From Trametopsis cervina (taxonomy: Eukaryota > Basidiomycota > Agaricomycetes > Polyporales > Irpicaceae), in assembly GCA_022385755.1 (NCBI GenBank), contig MU278350.1, positions 1,192,905-1,256,904 of the forward strand: a stretch of 64,000 nucleotides of DNA. Direction: 5' to 3'. The notes below the pieces were generated by a model. The model saw only the letters and a program-made list of their open reading frames with translations, did not search any database and was not told where the DNA came from. Shown here one piece after another: positions 21,854 through 33,805 of this stretch; the stretch's first letter is position 1, and each line of letters starts with the position of its first letter. Position numbers and translations under genes: made by a program.

Positions 21854-22707
21854 GATCTGCGGGCTTGAGGGATGGCGGCGTACTTGTACAGGGGAAGAGA
21901 GAGTGATGAGAGAGGACAGGGTATAAGTTACGTGCGGGCAAAGAGTCAGCTGTGTGAGAATTTATATATGCAGTCATGCATGGTCAGCCCTTCCGACAGA
22001 ATTCGAACGGGGTGGCTGGCAAACAGAATGCTAGAGAAACAAGTCAAGCGCTCGCAGATGAAAGTCGAGATTTACGTAAGCGCCTGTGAGCCGCACCGGC
22101 CTCAGTCAGTTCCCCTGCACTTAAACCCGTAGCTCATTCCGCCATTTTCGCCATAGTGAACGAACAAGACTCACAGGTACCTGTTTACGAAAGCACTCGC
22201 TTCGTATGCGACGTATTCCCCCTGCCAGACATCCTGTTCGCTTTTATGCGAGCGAGTCTGAGGCGGGATTACTGATACCGCGAATCTCTGACAATTTTCT
22301 TCGAAACCTGATGTTTCCTCTTACCTGGGCCTCGCATGGCGAATCAAACCGGACCGACGTTTGGGTCAGTCATCGTTGTTGAATGTGACCATCCTGTTCT
22401 GGTGCCCTTGGGTGAACTGCGGCGAGCCAGATGGCAGTGAAAGGGTGAAGTCAAGCACGGCCGATGTGATGGCGTATCGGATGTGCTTCGGCCTCGATCG
22501 GACCGTGGGGATTTACGGTCACGTGGAGTGTGACAACCCAATACTCACTGTGACAACTCGCGACGCGTCAATGCTCATTGATAGAGTATACCGCTGCTAC
22601 CACAGCTGCAGACGACATAGAATCTCCTTTGTGCGATCCGCAGCCTGTTATAATGCGAGTTGCTGCCCCCTTTTTTTCTTCACCCCCTTGCAGAGCTCCA
22701 TTGCACT
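21854..22707. other. Divergent promoter region
   Basis: 854 bases between the transporter start (-) and the next gene start (+). It contains a TATA box for the transporter, a CACGTG near 22520 (ggtcacgtggag) and a weak TTATAAT near 22648 for the plus-strand gene. No gene is seen. Confidence 0.5.
21961..21970 (-). promoter_or_regulatory. TATA box of MFS gene
   Basis: The minus strand reads catatataaa here, about 110 bases upstream of the ATG at 21853. Confidence 0.45.
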
Positions 22708-23314
22708 ATGGCATCCCACCGTAGCAACTCGACGACGTCGGCAACGACGTACACAATCATGCGTCGCATACCGGCGACAGACTCTTTCGGACAAATCAAA
22801 CTCATCGTGGCGCGGAAGCCTTCCAGTAATTTCAAGGCCGCGGGGCGATTCTCTCGCGATCGATTTCTCTCGGTTAGAGTCTCAGATTCACCGGTGAGCA
22901 GCAGTGTGGCGCTGCGATACAACATCACACTGATAGTTGCGGCACTCTCGAAATGCATACAGACGGCCTCACAAGCAGCCGAAGCTGAACACTTTGAGAG
23001 TTTCTTAGATCTCGACGGGTCAGAACACATATTCTCGGTCTCTGGCAACGAGCCGTCCATTATCCAGTACGTGCTCAAACATATTCATATTCGACTGGGC
23101 ACTACTCTGACACCAATGCTACAGTCACGGCCATAAGGACACCAGGAAAGCTGTGCCCGTCAATGTGCCGATTGACTGCTCGCAGCTGAGTCTCAACGTC
23201 GCTCAGTGCGTCGCGGACAAAGACTGGCTGAAGGACAATGTCATGCTGCTCGAAGTAGACCCTGGGTGGAACACAGCCCCGGAAGCCCTCATCCGCATTG
23301 TCGCACCGGAATAA
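22708..23314 (+). CDS. Unrecognised protein of ~180 residues
   Basis: Two exons give a protein of about 184 residues. I do not recognise the family. It begins MASHRSNSTTSATTYTIMRR and continues FGQIKLIVARKPSSNFKAAG. The exon ends near FSVSGNEPSIIH. An intron of about 55 bases (around 23066-23124) follows, and then HGHKDTRKAVPVNVPIDCSQ and MLLEVDPGWNTAPEALIRIV, with TAA at 23312-23314. The alternating hydrophobic pattern suggests a beta-rich globular domain, which is inference. There is no signal peptide or membrane segment. It lies upstream of another unrecognised gene on the same strand, 574 bases away. Confidence 0.6.
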
Positions 23315-23888
23315 ACTTATTATGGAAGTACGGGCGTCGACTGCCTATCAGTATTTATCACCCTTCGTTCTTGACTTGGCCAGATTTTATCCCCCTGTAC
23401 ATGTATCGCCACCCCTTTGCGCGCAGCACCTGTTGTACCTGTGACTTGTTTGAATATATCTCGGAGGCCGTCTGATGATACAACAACGAGGCAGCACATC
23501 ATGCTTTTGACATGTCGGTGTCCGAAATCCCTCGACGTTTTAATGAAGTTGGCCATCTGCGCGCTTTGGCCAACAACGAAGCGCCTTTGGGCCCTGAGGT
23601 GTTGCAAAGAGATAATCACTTCCCGGCGATTTATCGAGCCGCCACACAACTGCCTCGTGTATACCGTACCCTCAGTCGATATCACACAGTGTCATTTCCC
23701 TCGAAGGCTACGATTCAGCTACGACAGATCCATGGCCAACATCTGACTTTGGATCTCTGGCCATCCTTCGAAATGTATAAAAGCCTCCCATGGGGGGCAT
23801 TTTTTGCACCACCGACTGCCAACCACAACCTTCTCGAGAGGGGAGAAAACCGACCAGAACATCCCCAAGCCCGACAACGTTGAACAAG
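23315..23888. other. Promoter region of next gene
   Basis: 574 bases. A strong TATA box at 23776-23783 and a CA-rich leader precede the ATG at 23889. An open frame from about 23512 to 23883 crosses the TATA box and is judged spurious. Confidence 0.5.
23776..23783 (+). promoter_or_regulatory. TATA box of unknown gene
   Basis: TATAAAAG, 106 bases before the ATG at 23889, and the best consensus match in the window. A CA-rich stretch without ATG lies between the two. Confidence 0.6.
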
Positions 23889-25590
23889 ATGATCTACAGT
23901 ACAGAAGAGTCAGCGCTTAACTATCCCCCAGGCGGCTCAGGTCTAAACCGAGGCGTGTATGGCGGACACATCCAGATGAGCGCCCACCCGTACTGGCGTG
24001 GCCCTGACTCTATCCACCATGGTGAGCTCGCACTGTTATACGGATATACCAAGCACTGACAATTGGGTTAGATGATTTTTCTGTTAGCATCGACAAGCAG
24101 CGTCAGAGCGCGTATCTGAGCTCGTTGCATGACAATGCCGATCGCCTTGCGGGTGAGTATGGGTGTTCTCAGGTGGCTCATACCTCCGAAACGTCCCAAT
24201 CATCCAATCATCCCTCCACTATATATTCCACCTGCAAAACAGTCTCTCATTCACTCCACCAAGCCTATGTCTCAATCCGACCTCGTGGACCTTATGCCTC
24301 CCAAGTCTCTCGCCATCATGTCCCTGTTCCTCCCCGCTTCTACCTTTCTCAATACCCCTCTGCCCGCTTATCTTCGCACAACCAGAGATCGTTTGACACT
24401 CAGAGCCAAAGCAGCTGGTCACGAGAGACTAACCCTTCTTCTGTGTATGATGGCAGGTTGTCTGGTCCAGAAGAGAGGTGGCTTTTGTCAGCGCCGGATT
24501 GTGGCCCTCAAGAATGCATAGAATCAGATAGCTCTGGCTCGGCTACCCAACATCTTACGAGTTCATCTTTGTCGACGTGCTATCCCGCTCAATGGAACCA
24601 AAGCTGGTTACATCAGACTCTCCCGAGGCCACATGACTCAAGCTGGCCTTCAAAGACAGTTTCCTATCGACCCAGAGTGCCCTACGAAACCCGGCCCACT
24701 CAAGAATTGCAGTGCAATGAACGTGCCATCACGACTACAAATGCTCAAGACGTGCCCATTCAGAAGCCCAATCCTAGCTACCGAGATCACGTACGTGCAC
24801 CAGCAATAAGAACATGCCACCAGAGTGAACACGCCGGTTGCGCTCACCCGCGCTTCAATGAGGGTTCAGCGGTGATTTTGTACGACGTCGCAAGACAGGC
24901 CACAGTGCGCAGAGGAGGCTATCAAATGGCAGGTAATGGTCTATCCGCGATTGGTTCGGCTCCCTCAAGCACCCAAGAGAACCAGGCCATGTGGTTGCCT
25001 AGGCTCCAGCAAGGGTTTGCTGCTCTCGACGATCTCCAAGCAACCGAACTCCAGATCCAGTTGATACTGTCTGCCATCGAGCGAGGTGATGTCCACCCGG
25101 AAGGCCCTCGGGACGTGACTGCTACCAACGTTCCCAGCGCTCCGCGTGTGGCCACTATCGGCGGCCAGCCCGGAAACGAGAATGTCGTAGCAAGGCCAAC
25201 GATGGGTGATCTCGTCGTCCGAAAACACGTCTCTGAGAGCTCTGTCAACGTGAACGTGAGCGAAGCCACGCAGGCCCACGGAGAAACTTCCTCTGCTGCC
25301 GACGCGCCCTACGCTCGCAAAGCCCCCATCCGTATGTCGAACCGCTTCTCCCTCCTCAAGCCCGAGACATTCATCTGAAGCCGCCCTCAACAGACCGCTA
25401 TACCCCGCCTCGACCGTCGCCGCTCAGCCCCAATTATGAATATGCCAAAAATAATTATGCAAGCTATGTGAAGGACCTCGAGAAGACTGGGTTCGATGTT
25501 GTGGAATACGCACTCCGGTACAGCATTCTCGGCAAGCTCAGACGTGCGCGGGGTAAACGCGTGAAGACGCCGAGGAGGGCTCGGCTGTAA
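23889..25590 (+). CDS. Unrecognised disordered protein
   Basis: Unrecognised. Exon 1 (MIYSTEESALNYPPGGSGLN, ATG at 23889) joins through a 50-base intron to DDFSVSIDKQRQSAYLSSLH. A long, mostly disordered exon rich in Ser, Gln, Pro and Tyr follows. One helical patch stands out (LQQGFAALDDLQATELQIQL then ILSAIERGD). That frame stops at 25378. The sequence beyond, in another frame up to TAA at 25588-25590, reads as coding: SPNYEYAKNNYASYVKDLEK, then FDVVEYALRYSILGKLRRAR and a basic end. A last intron is therefore likely. Two options fit: 25256-25380 (donor gtgagc), or a very short one at 25332-25366 (donor gtatgt). A stretch at 24157-24270 could also be an intron. The strong TATA box and clean first splice support a real gene. 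The function is unknown. Confidence 0.6.
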
Positions 25591-26218
25591 TGGATTATGC
25601 AAAACTTCTCGCGTCCGATTGCAGTCCTCGGTATGCTGCTAACTTATGCTATATGTTTGATTATGATTATGTTGTCCACGTCATCTACTTATGCTCATCT
25701 GTTGTATACATGTTTTCATTAGAGTTGTAATATCCGGTTGTTGTATTGTATTTTTGGTGCATACTGTATGTATCTTCCAGCGTATCCGTCGTAACCTATG
25801 CAATTGCGTTTGATTCGCACAGGTCTACAGGAATTGGACTTACTACAAGTTGAATTCACATGCGCACGCAGGCATGTCGCGTGGGTTGTCGTAATTGCAG
25901 TCCGTCGAGTCTGCGGCTGTGCTCGGCGGACAACGTACCATCTATCTCGACATTGCCTGAGACGTCACCGCAGCATCTACAAATGTGAAGCCGACATCCG
26001 GATATCTGGGCAGCGAACGAACCTCGGGTGTGAGACCGGGCTCGAGGGATAGTGTGTATTCGGATGGGAGAAGGGGTTCCAGTATTGGCGTGCTGCGGCT
26101 GCGGCAATTGTAACTGTGACTCGGGTGAGAATGCAGTTCGGCTTTTTGGAGAGGACCGAATAATGCTGGATCCCGGATACCCGCAGTGGATGGGATGATG
26201 ATGACGTCTCGCCTGGGT
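25591..26218. other. Convergent 3' flanks
   Basis: 628 bases between a plus-strand stop and the stop of the minus-strand protease-fold gene. AT-rich near 25620-25760, consistent with 3' UTR and terminator sequence. No gene is seen. Confidence 0.5.
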
Positions 26219-27864
26219 TCAAGCAAAAGCATCGGCAGCGGTGGGGAAGATGTTAGCAGGATACCCGACATTCTTCAAGCACTCGAGGAGGAAGCTGATG
26301 GGGGTAACATACGCGCAGTCAGATACCTCACTGGATCCGCTATTGCTCGTGAGTATGCTAGCAACGGCGCCCTTGCCGTCGACCACAGCGGCGCCGGAGT
26401 CTCCAGCGTCGGAGAACGCACCTGATTGAGAAGTACGCGGGAAGACGGCGACCTCCATCGAATACGCGCCGCCCAACGCCTTGTACGGCTTGCGAAGGAC
26501 GGAACGGAGATTGTTGAGACGTCCGATGGTGAGCCCGGTGGTGCTGCCGCGCTTGAGGACCATAATGGTCGGATCGTCCCTGCTGCTGTCGCGGTTCCCA
26601 GTGTCGGGGCTACGTATCTTATCCATAGAAAGGATGTCGACGAACTTGAGAAGACGGTCACCAGGGAACTCGAAAGCAGACTGGCCGGAGGAGCCCTTGG
26701 GGTGCATCCAGGCAGTGAGAGTCCCGACCGCGATCTCGGTTCCAAGGTCTATAGCATTATTGCCAACAAAGTTGTTCGCGTCGATTTTGGTGCTGTCGAC
26801 CTCGATGACTGCGAAGTCTTGCGCGACGCGATCCTTGCCATCGCTGAGAATGAGAGGGGGAGAACGAACGACGTGGCCGATGACTCGATTCTGCGGGTCA
26901 GACCAGTCTCTCTGGACGGTGACCAGGAACTGCTCGAGCTGGGTGATCGCCTTTTCGTGCTTGCGCATCTCAGTCTAAGCGTCTTCCCGTTCCGCCTCAG
27001 CATCGTCTGGGTCCTCTATAGTGTCAGCAAACGCCAATCGACTCTGCGACTGCTCTATAACGATCCTGGCGTCCCCAGTCTTGGCCTCGATGTCTTGAAC
27101 ACGGGCCTCGAAGCCGTTTGTACCGAATAATAGCACGTTCCTGCGAGGCACGGAGGTGTTGTACGTGTAATCGCCGTTGTCCTCGTCGACACGGAAGAGG
27201 ACGTGTTTCGCCGTGAGGAGGAAGAGCTGGCCCGGTTTAGAAGCGACGGTGAAGAAGAGCGTGGCTGTTCCCTGGATGTGAGGAGTCTCCTCGGCGCAGA
27301 TGGGGATGCCTAGCGCAGTGGAGAAGTGCTCTCGCACCTGGACTGTGGGGTTGGAGCTGGGAACGGGCTTGTACATCTTCGCGGACGCATTGAGCACGGA
27401 TTCACGTATCTCTACATGGACATCCTCGATATGGTATGCGAGCAGGATATCTCTGAGGGCTACAGCGACATTCACACCATCCTCGTGAGAGAGGGAACCA
27501 GGCTCGACTCCGACCCAGATGATGACGGACGCAGCATCTTCGTCGACAACCCGAAGGCTGACTGGGTCAAGGCTAGTGTATGCCACCCCCAGTGCGACGA
27601 GGTAGTCGTGCATGGCGACATGGAGAGTGTCCTCCCAGACGTCGCGGAGAGGGTTAGGACCGACAGGTATGCTTCCATGCCCGTCGGCATAATCCAGGGG
27701 TTGACACTGGAACGAGCGATGAAGCGCGGCTGAGAGGGAATGCCGTAGTATCTGTGCTTGGTTTCGGCGGCGGAAGGGACAGAGGGGCCATTGGGAGCAG
27801 GGTTCCGGGGTAGGGAGGTCAAGGTAGTGTGGAGGGCGGACGGACGGTCCTCATTGGCAGACAT
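26219..27864 (-). pseudogene. Trypsin-fold protein, frame disrupted
   Basis: This belongs to a large agaricomycete family with a trypsin-like serine protease fold. From ATG at 27864 it reads MSANEDRPSALHTTLTSLPR, then GIPSQPRFIARSSVNPWIMP and TGMEAY. Family-like sequence continues in another frame: PVGPNPLRDVWEDTLHVAMH, DYLVALGVAYTSLDPVSLRV, VWVGVEPGSLSHEDGVN-like text, and QLFLLTAKHVLFRVDEDNGD. After EAEREDA comes an in-frame TAG near 26975, then TEMRKHEKAITQLEQFLVTV and VIGHVVRSPPLILSD in the same frame. The domain ends with FSDAGDSGAAVVDGKGAVAS, which carries the GDSG active-site motif. TGA is at 26219. No GT-AG intron bridges the first frame change without losing family sequence, and none removes the TAG in frame. 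The gene is either a recent pseudogene or carries sequencing errors. Family assignment is from memory of related proteins. Confidence 0.6.
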
Positions 27865-28616
27865 AGCGAAGAAGGTCTGAGTGGTCACTGGGATAGACGC
27901 ACTTGAGCTTTGACAACTCGAATCGCTGATTGGTGGTTTGTGCCTTGACTACGCACAGTGCTATATTCATCATGATGTCTTCTGGTTCTGCTTCTATCTT
28001 TCATTCTGCTGCGAGCCCGAAATGGCTGGTTCAGGGTCTGTGCGGGGGTGCTGAGGTGGCACCGTACCTCGCAGAAGGCACAGTACATAGCAATCGTGAT
28101 AGAGGCTGGGGTAAGGCAGGCGTACTTGGCAGATAGCGAGGAGAGGATCGAAGGTAGATATTCGATAACACGACAAAGAGGGGCTACAACGAGAGTGTTC
28201 TACACAGATATATGCTATCCTATTTACATTCAGCTTACATACAAATACAACTGTCCCAAAAGAAGGACTCCGATCCTGTACCTGGAGGATCTAAACAGCG
28301 ACAAACGAGGCGGGATTATGAGAAGACGGGACGTATAGTGGGGGAACGAAAACCGAAGAGGATAAAAAAGGCGAAAAACCAGATATGACAAATAAGAAGG
28401 TTAGTCGGTTAGTCGGAGGGGGATCCGACAATGTGAGATGGTGAGGTATGAAGCATGATGGAAGAAGATGGGGAGTACGGTCGCCCGCCGTATCCAGCAT
28501 CGACTCTGCTTGATATTGATGATGATGTGGGGGAAGGGCAACGATGAGATGAGACTCGGTTCGGATGGTGTCAAGCCTATGCATTGACTTCTCCTGGTCC
28601 GTCGTCTCCGGCCCGC
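27865..28616. other. Intergenic
   Basis: 752 bases between two minus-strand genes. Holds the upstream region of the protease-fold gene and the 3' flank of the next one. No gene or repeat is seen. Confidence 0.5.
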
Positions 28617-29297
28617 TCATTGGTCGACCATCTCCCAGTCCTCCTGGGGGACCACGACCCACGATGCACTAAGCATCTGGCCCCCCTCCCCCGTCATATT
28701 TATGTCCCCATCATAGTCCCTCTGCGACGCAACGATCTCCTCGAGCTCTCTCGTCGCCGTGTATATCGAGAGTGCAAGTCGGGGACCCATGTGCAGGATC
28801 TTCTGTCCCTCGGCAGAGTTGCGCATGCGGCCGATTATGGCTACGCGGTAGAGGTCCGGCTCCGTCTTTGAGCGCGGGAAGTGCGCACGAGGGGGGAGGA
28901 TAGATCGGTTGGGGGCAAGGGGCGAGGATGTGCGGAAACCACACATGGGCATAGGGGATGATTTGGGAGGGGAGGGTGCTGCGCGCGGTTTGATGTGCAC
29001 GGTTATTGGCTCTGAGGAGCTTCGCGATGCACTCTTGCGACGCTCTTTGTGCGGTCTCGGCGGACGAGGATACGGGGACGACGACTGGGTGTTGTGTCTG
29101 TGGGAGGAGGACGTCAAGCCGACCTTGAGAGTATATGTGTCACTCTGGGCGTCTGAGAGGGATATAAAAGAGTTTGTCCTAGTCAGAGGACGGGCGGACT
29201 TGGGTGAGTGGGTGTTGGAGAGGGACATTGTGCGTTTGCGAGATGTGTGCGAGTCCTGCGACGGGTTTGATATAGGCGCGAGGGTGAGACCGGGCAT
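28617..29297 (-). CDS. Unrecognised Ser/Pro-rich protein, single exon
   Basis: A single-exon protein of 226 residues with no recognised domain. It starts MPGLTLAPISNPSQDSHTSR (ATG at 29297). It has Ser/Thr-rich stretches including KSARPLTRTNSFISLSD and basic Pro/Ser runs (PPRPHKERRKSASRSSSEPI). A compact, more ordered C-terminal part follows: HFPRSKTEPDLYRVAIIGRM, then GPRLALSIYTATRELEEIVA and SASWVVVPQEDWEMVDQ. The C-terminal block looks like a conserved short motif region, and RTNSF and RSKTEP look like kinase or 14-3-3 sites. All of this is inference. Lack of introns is unusual here. A TATA box lies about 120 bases upstream. Confidence 0.7.
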   Translation of the reverse strand: MPGLTLAPISNPSQDSHTSRKRTMSLSNTHSPKSARPLTRTNSFISLSDAQSDTYTLKVGLTSSSHRHNTQSSSPYPRPPRPHKERRKSASRSSSEPITVHIKPRAAPSPPKSSPMPMCGFRTSSPLAPNRSILPPRAHFPRSKTEPDLYRVAIIGRMRNSAEGQKILHMGPRLALSIYTATRELEEIVASQRDYDGDINMTGEGGQMLSASWVVVPQEDWEMVDQ

Positions 29298-30697
29298 GAT
29301 GGACGTGAGACTGCAGCAACGGTAGTACGGGTGATGGGAGAAGCCAGAGAGAGATGGCGGGGGACGTGATGGGAGGGAGCAGCCCTCTCAGACGCTTCTC
29401 TCTTCCGCGGCGGATATATAGCGACACCACGTGATGAGACACGTATCGGGCTGGCGTCGTGGCGCAGCGCCCTCGGCTTCTTCCGTCTGGCTGTGGGGGT
29501 CAACTGCGGTGCTGCGGTGCTAAGTGTCTATACAGTAAACCAGACACAATCTCGGATGCGCGGGAGGCACGACGTATTGCTCCGAGCCGGGGGCTGAGGG
29601 AGAAGGAGGAAGGGGATTTCTGCAGAAGGGGACGGACGGGCAGACGGAGAGCGGGTCTTTATGTACCTGTTCTGCGCCCGAAAAACAAAGGCGGTGCTGC
29701 CTGCCAACAGAGCGAGATGATCAATGATTGCTATAAGCAGCTGTGACCGTGTTCTGTTGTTCTCTCTTCAGCCTATGCTTACTGCCAGAATGAGCGTAGC
29801 CCAGCGTCCGCCGTGCCCGCTATTGTTGACTTCGTAATTATTGACTCGCTGTGCATTGCTCCAGTTGTGTGCAGAACAATGGACTCCAGAGTCACCTTGC
29901 GACGAGGGGACTGCTGACCGCTGAGAGAATTGTTCACCTCCCGCATGGCACGCCACAATGTTCGAGATTGGCGGAACAGTTGACCATCATACATCATGAT
30001 CCAGGTGCCAGTAAGATCTCTGCGACAGTCTGTAACACGACTTTCCACTGGCCATCTTCACATCATGATCAGTCCAACGGCACTGCAATGTTCTTATCGG
30101 CACTCACCATACTATAGATGTCTACTATAGATGTCATTTCACCGCAGATCACCATCCAGTACCGTTGTGTGACCAGAGCTCGACGCAGTGCCCGTCCTTC
30201 CTGGAACCCCGCGCGACAGCCTCAGCACGGACCAGATATTCCGTCTTCCCATGGCATGTCAGTCTCGACGACACCTGCTTCCGGAACCTCTAGCTACGGT
30301 ACGGCGCGATAACGGGGCGACCTGCTGTTAGAGACATCTGGTGGCAGGTGCCTAGTCCTAATTGAATCCACGAGGTCTCGCCCACATACGATCTACCGGA
30401 CCATGGGCGGTTTCTCACCTCGGTTTATCCAGTTCGGCGCAGTGAGACATATCAGGTAACGTCGGTGCGAGTGGGCGCGACGCAGAGGGCGACGAGAGGG
30501 CGACGACGAGGGATAGATATGACTGACATGAGGCAGGCGAGAGACAAGAGGCAAAAGTCGTCGCTGCGGGGTAATAGCGCCCGGCACGCCCGTCTTATCT
30601 TTCTCCTAGTCCAGCAGCATTTCAATGTTCAGGGGCCTGTTTGTCCACCCACCATCACGTAGAGCGACGGGAGAGTGAGCTTTAACGGGCTTCCACG
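29298..30697. other. Divergent intergenic region upstream of urease
   Basis: 1.4 kb between the start of the minus-strand gene and urease. It contains a TATA box for the minus-strand gene and a CACGTG near 29429 (ccacgtgatg). Several short open frames have no recognisable product. Confidence 0.5.
29415..29420 (-). promoter_or_regulatory. TATA box
   Basis: TATATA about 120 bases upstream of the minus-strand ATG at 29297. Confidence 0.4.
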
Positions 30698-33600
30698 ATG
30701 CGCATTTCTCCCAGGGAACAAGACAAGTTACTCTTGCACCAGGCACGTCGAGCTTCGCAGTGCCTTACACCAGCCCAGTTGACACTCTTACGGCACATCT
30801 CCAGGCAGGCTTCCTCGCCCAGAAACGCCTCGCAAGGGGTCTGCGACTGAACCAGACTGAGGCCGTCGCTCTTATCGCGTCTGTGCTGCAAGAACGCATC
30901 CGGGATGGAGATAACACAGTGGCGGCTCTAATGCAGCACGGCAAGACGCTCCTCGGACGCCGACATGTCTTACCAGGAGTGTCTGCGCTCGTACACGAAA
31001 TACAGGTAGAAGGGACGTTCGTCGACGGGTACGTAACACGTCTGCCATCGAATGCTCGATCGTACCTTACCTACCGTATGCGCCAAGTGTATTCCTTGTC
31101 ACAGTCCACGACCCCATTTGCACAGATGCCGGAAACATCGAAGATGCCCTATACGGCTCGTTCCTGCCTATCCCACCAGCACATCTCTTCCCTGCGGTAG
31201 AGAGCTTCGAATACGCCAGGGACAAGGCACCAGGCGCAATCGTCGTGCGTCCCGAGCAGATCGTCCTCAATAAGGGCCGCAATCGCGTGCGTCTTAGGAT
31301 CACGAATAACGGGGACCGTCCCATCCAGATTGGATCCCATTACCACTTCATCGAAACCAACTCTGCCTTATCGTTCGACCGCGGAAAGGCTTACGGGAAG
31401 CGCCTGGACATTGCGGCTGGCACTGCTGTGCGATTTGAACCTGGAGATGTCAAGACGGTCACGCTCGTCGACATTGGTGGCGCGCGGATTATCACTGGCG
31501 GGAATAGGCTTGCAACTGGTGTGGTTGATCTCGGGCGCACAGACGCTATCGTCGAGAACCTCGTACGGAAAGGCTTCGCGCACGTACCGGAGCCAGGTGC
31601 GTTGGAGTTGACCTCAAACACGACTATCTCGAGGGACGCGTATGTTGCGATGTTTGGACCTACCGTCGGCGATAGGGTCAGGCTGGGAGATTCAGCGTTG
31701 TGGATTGAGGTCGAACGGGATATGGTGAGTGGTGGGAACTTCGAGAATACGGCAGATTCTGACGAGATGCAGACTGTGTATGGTGATGAAGTCAAGTTTG
31801 GTGGTGGGAAGACCATTCGAGAGGGCATGGGACAGGCGACGGACCGTTCATCGAAGGACACGCTCGATCTTGTTGTCACGAACGCGCTGATCGTGGACTG
31901 GTCAGGCATCTACAAGGTCAGTTCATGATTGTTCTAACGCATAACGTGTACCTTAACATGCATTCGCCAGGCTGACATCGGTGTGAAAGACGGTCTCATA
32001 GTCGGTATCGGAAAGGCGGGCAACCCAGATGTCATGGACGGTGTCGACCCGAACCTCATCATCGGCTCATCCACCGAAGTCATTGCTGGCGAGAAGCTCA
32101 TTATCACAGCCGGAGCTATAGATGCGCACTGCCACTACATCTGCCCGCAACAGGTCACGGAAGCTCTGGCTGCAGGAACGACAACTATGATTGGTGGTGG
32201 GACCGGACCGTCGTCCGGCACGAACGCGACGACGTGCACGCCCAGTCCGTTCTATATGCGCCAGATGCTCGCGGCGACGGACGGGCTGGCGATGAACTTT
32301 GCGTTCACGGGCAAGGGGAACGATTCGGGATACAAGGCGCTGGAAGAGATCGTTGTGGCGGGTGCGGCGGGCTTGAAGCTGCATGAGGATTGGGGAACGA
32401 CACCGAGTGCAATTATCAGCTGCCTCGATGTGGGTGATAAGTATGATGTGCAGGTTAGCAACTATCGTTTTGCGTGCTTCTGAGAGGTCTCTGATTATCT
32501 TACGCATTGCACTGTATCAGGTCAATATTCACACCGATACTCTAAATGAGAGCGGCTTCGTCGAAAGTAGGTTCCTGCACTTTTTTGCTGCGGTAGCCAG
32601 TTGTTGATCACGGTTTTAATCTTCTAGGCACCATCGCGGCATTCGGAAACCGTACTATCCATACGTATCATACCGAAGGCGCAGGCAAGCCAGTTTCCGC
32701 CAATGGCTGCAGACGCAGTGTACTGATTAATTTCCTAAGGCGGTGGACATGCCCCGGACATCATCACCGTCTGCGAGTATCCAAACGTCCTGCCATCGTC
32801 TACGAACCCTACACGGCCCTACGCTAACAACACGCTTGATGAGCATCTTGATGTACGCCCACACACGTATTACCGTGACTCAGCTCCACTCACGACGGTC
32901 CCGAACAGATGCTCATGGTCTGCCACCATCTCGACAAGAACATCCCCGAGGACGTCGCGTTCGCCGAGTCGCGCATCCGCGCCGAGACGGTCGCAGCCGA
33001 AGACGTCCTGCACGACCTCGGCGCGATCTCGATGATCAGCTCGGACTCGCAGGCGATGGGCCGCGTCGGGGAGGTCGTCAGCCGCACATGGCGAACCGCC
33101 ACGAAGCTGCGCGAGGCGCTCGGGCCCCTGGCTTCGTTGGGTGATTCGGAAGGCTGCGATAACGGACGGGTGAAACGGTACATCTCGAAGTACACCATCA
33201 ACCCGTACGTCCGATGCATGATACCATGAAAGGCTAAGTGACACCCCCGCTGACGTCGTATTTGCGCAGCGCGATTACGCACGGGATCAGTCACCTTGTT
33301 GGACAGGTGGCTGTGGGGACGCTCGCGGATTTGGTGTTGTGGAAGCCCGAAAACTTTGGCGTGAAGCCTGAGATGGTGCTCAAGTCGGGAGTCATCGCGT
33401 GGGCGCAGGTAAGCGTTCCTTTCCGTGTTTGGATGATTGAGCAGCGTACCAGTACTGACGTGTGTGATGCAGATGGGCGACGCCAACGCGTCCATCCCGA
33501 CTGTGCAGCCGTTCATTGGGCGGCCGATGTGGGGCGCCCATGCGGCGTCCGCTGCGCTCAACTCGGTCTCCTTCGTGTCGGAGGTGTCCATCACGTCGGG

Positions 33601-33805
33601 CACCATCCAGTCCTACGGGCTCTCGAAACGGTTTGAGCCGGTGAAGAACTGTAGGAAGGTGACGAAGAAGGATATGAAATGGAACGACGCGCTGCCGAAG
33701 ATGAGCGTCGACCCGGAGAGCTATGAGGTCCGCGCGGATGGGATACTCGCGGATATTGCGCCCGCGACGAAGTTGGCGCTGGGGAGGTTTTACAATATTT
33801 TCTGA
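30698..33805 (+). CDS. URE1: Urease (fused gamma-beta-alpha)
   Basis: Urease hydrolyses urea to ammonia and carbamate with a di-nickel centre. The start [15 protein letters not shown] leads the gamma region ([20 protein letters not shown], then [14 protein letters not shown]), followed by beta ([18 protein letters not shown]). The alpha part carries [18 protein letters not shown], nickel ligands in [11 protein letters not shown], the carbamylated Lys in [41 protein letters not shown], and the mobile flap [20 protein letters not shown] with its Cys-His pair. [13 protein letters not shown] supplies the last ligand Asp. The end is [13 protein letters not shown] at 33803-33805. All key residues are present. 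About eight introns. The intron at 32685-32739 has a GC donor, and the first intron probably does too (30743-30804). Accessory genes ureD, F and G are not in the window. Confidence 0.97.

Noticed and set aside
21990..22060. A gttcgaa-like T-arm suggesting a tRNA on the minus strand
   Set aside because: The flanking bases do not pair into T-, anticodon- or acceptor-stems.
23512..23883. An open frame encoding 123 residues on the + strand
   Set aside because: It crosses a strong TATA box and the leader of the next gene, and has no family match or splice support.
29298..30697. Several short frames upstream of urease
   Set aside because: None has a domain, a consistent splice pattern or a conserved look.
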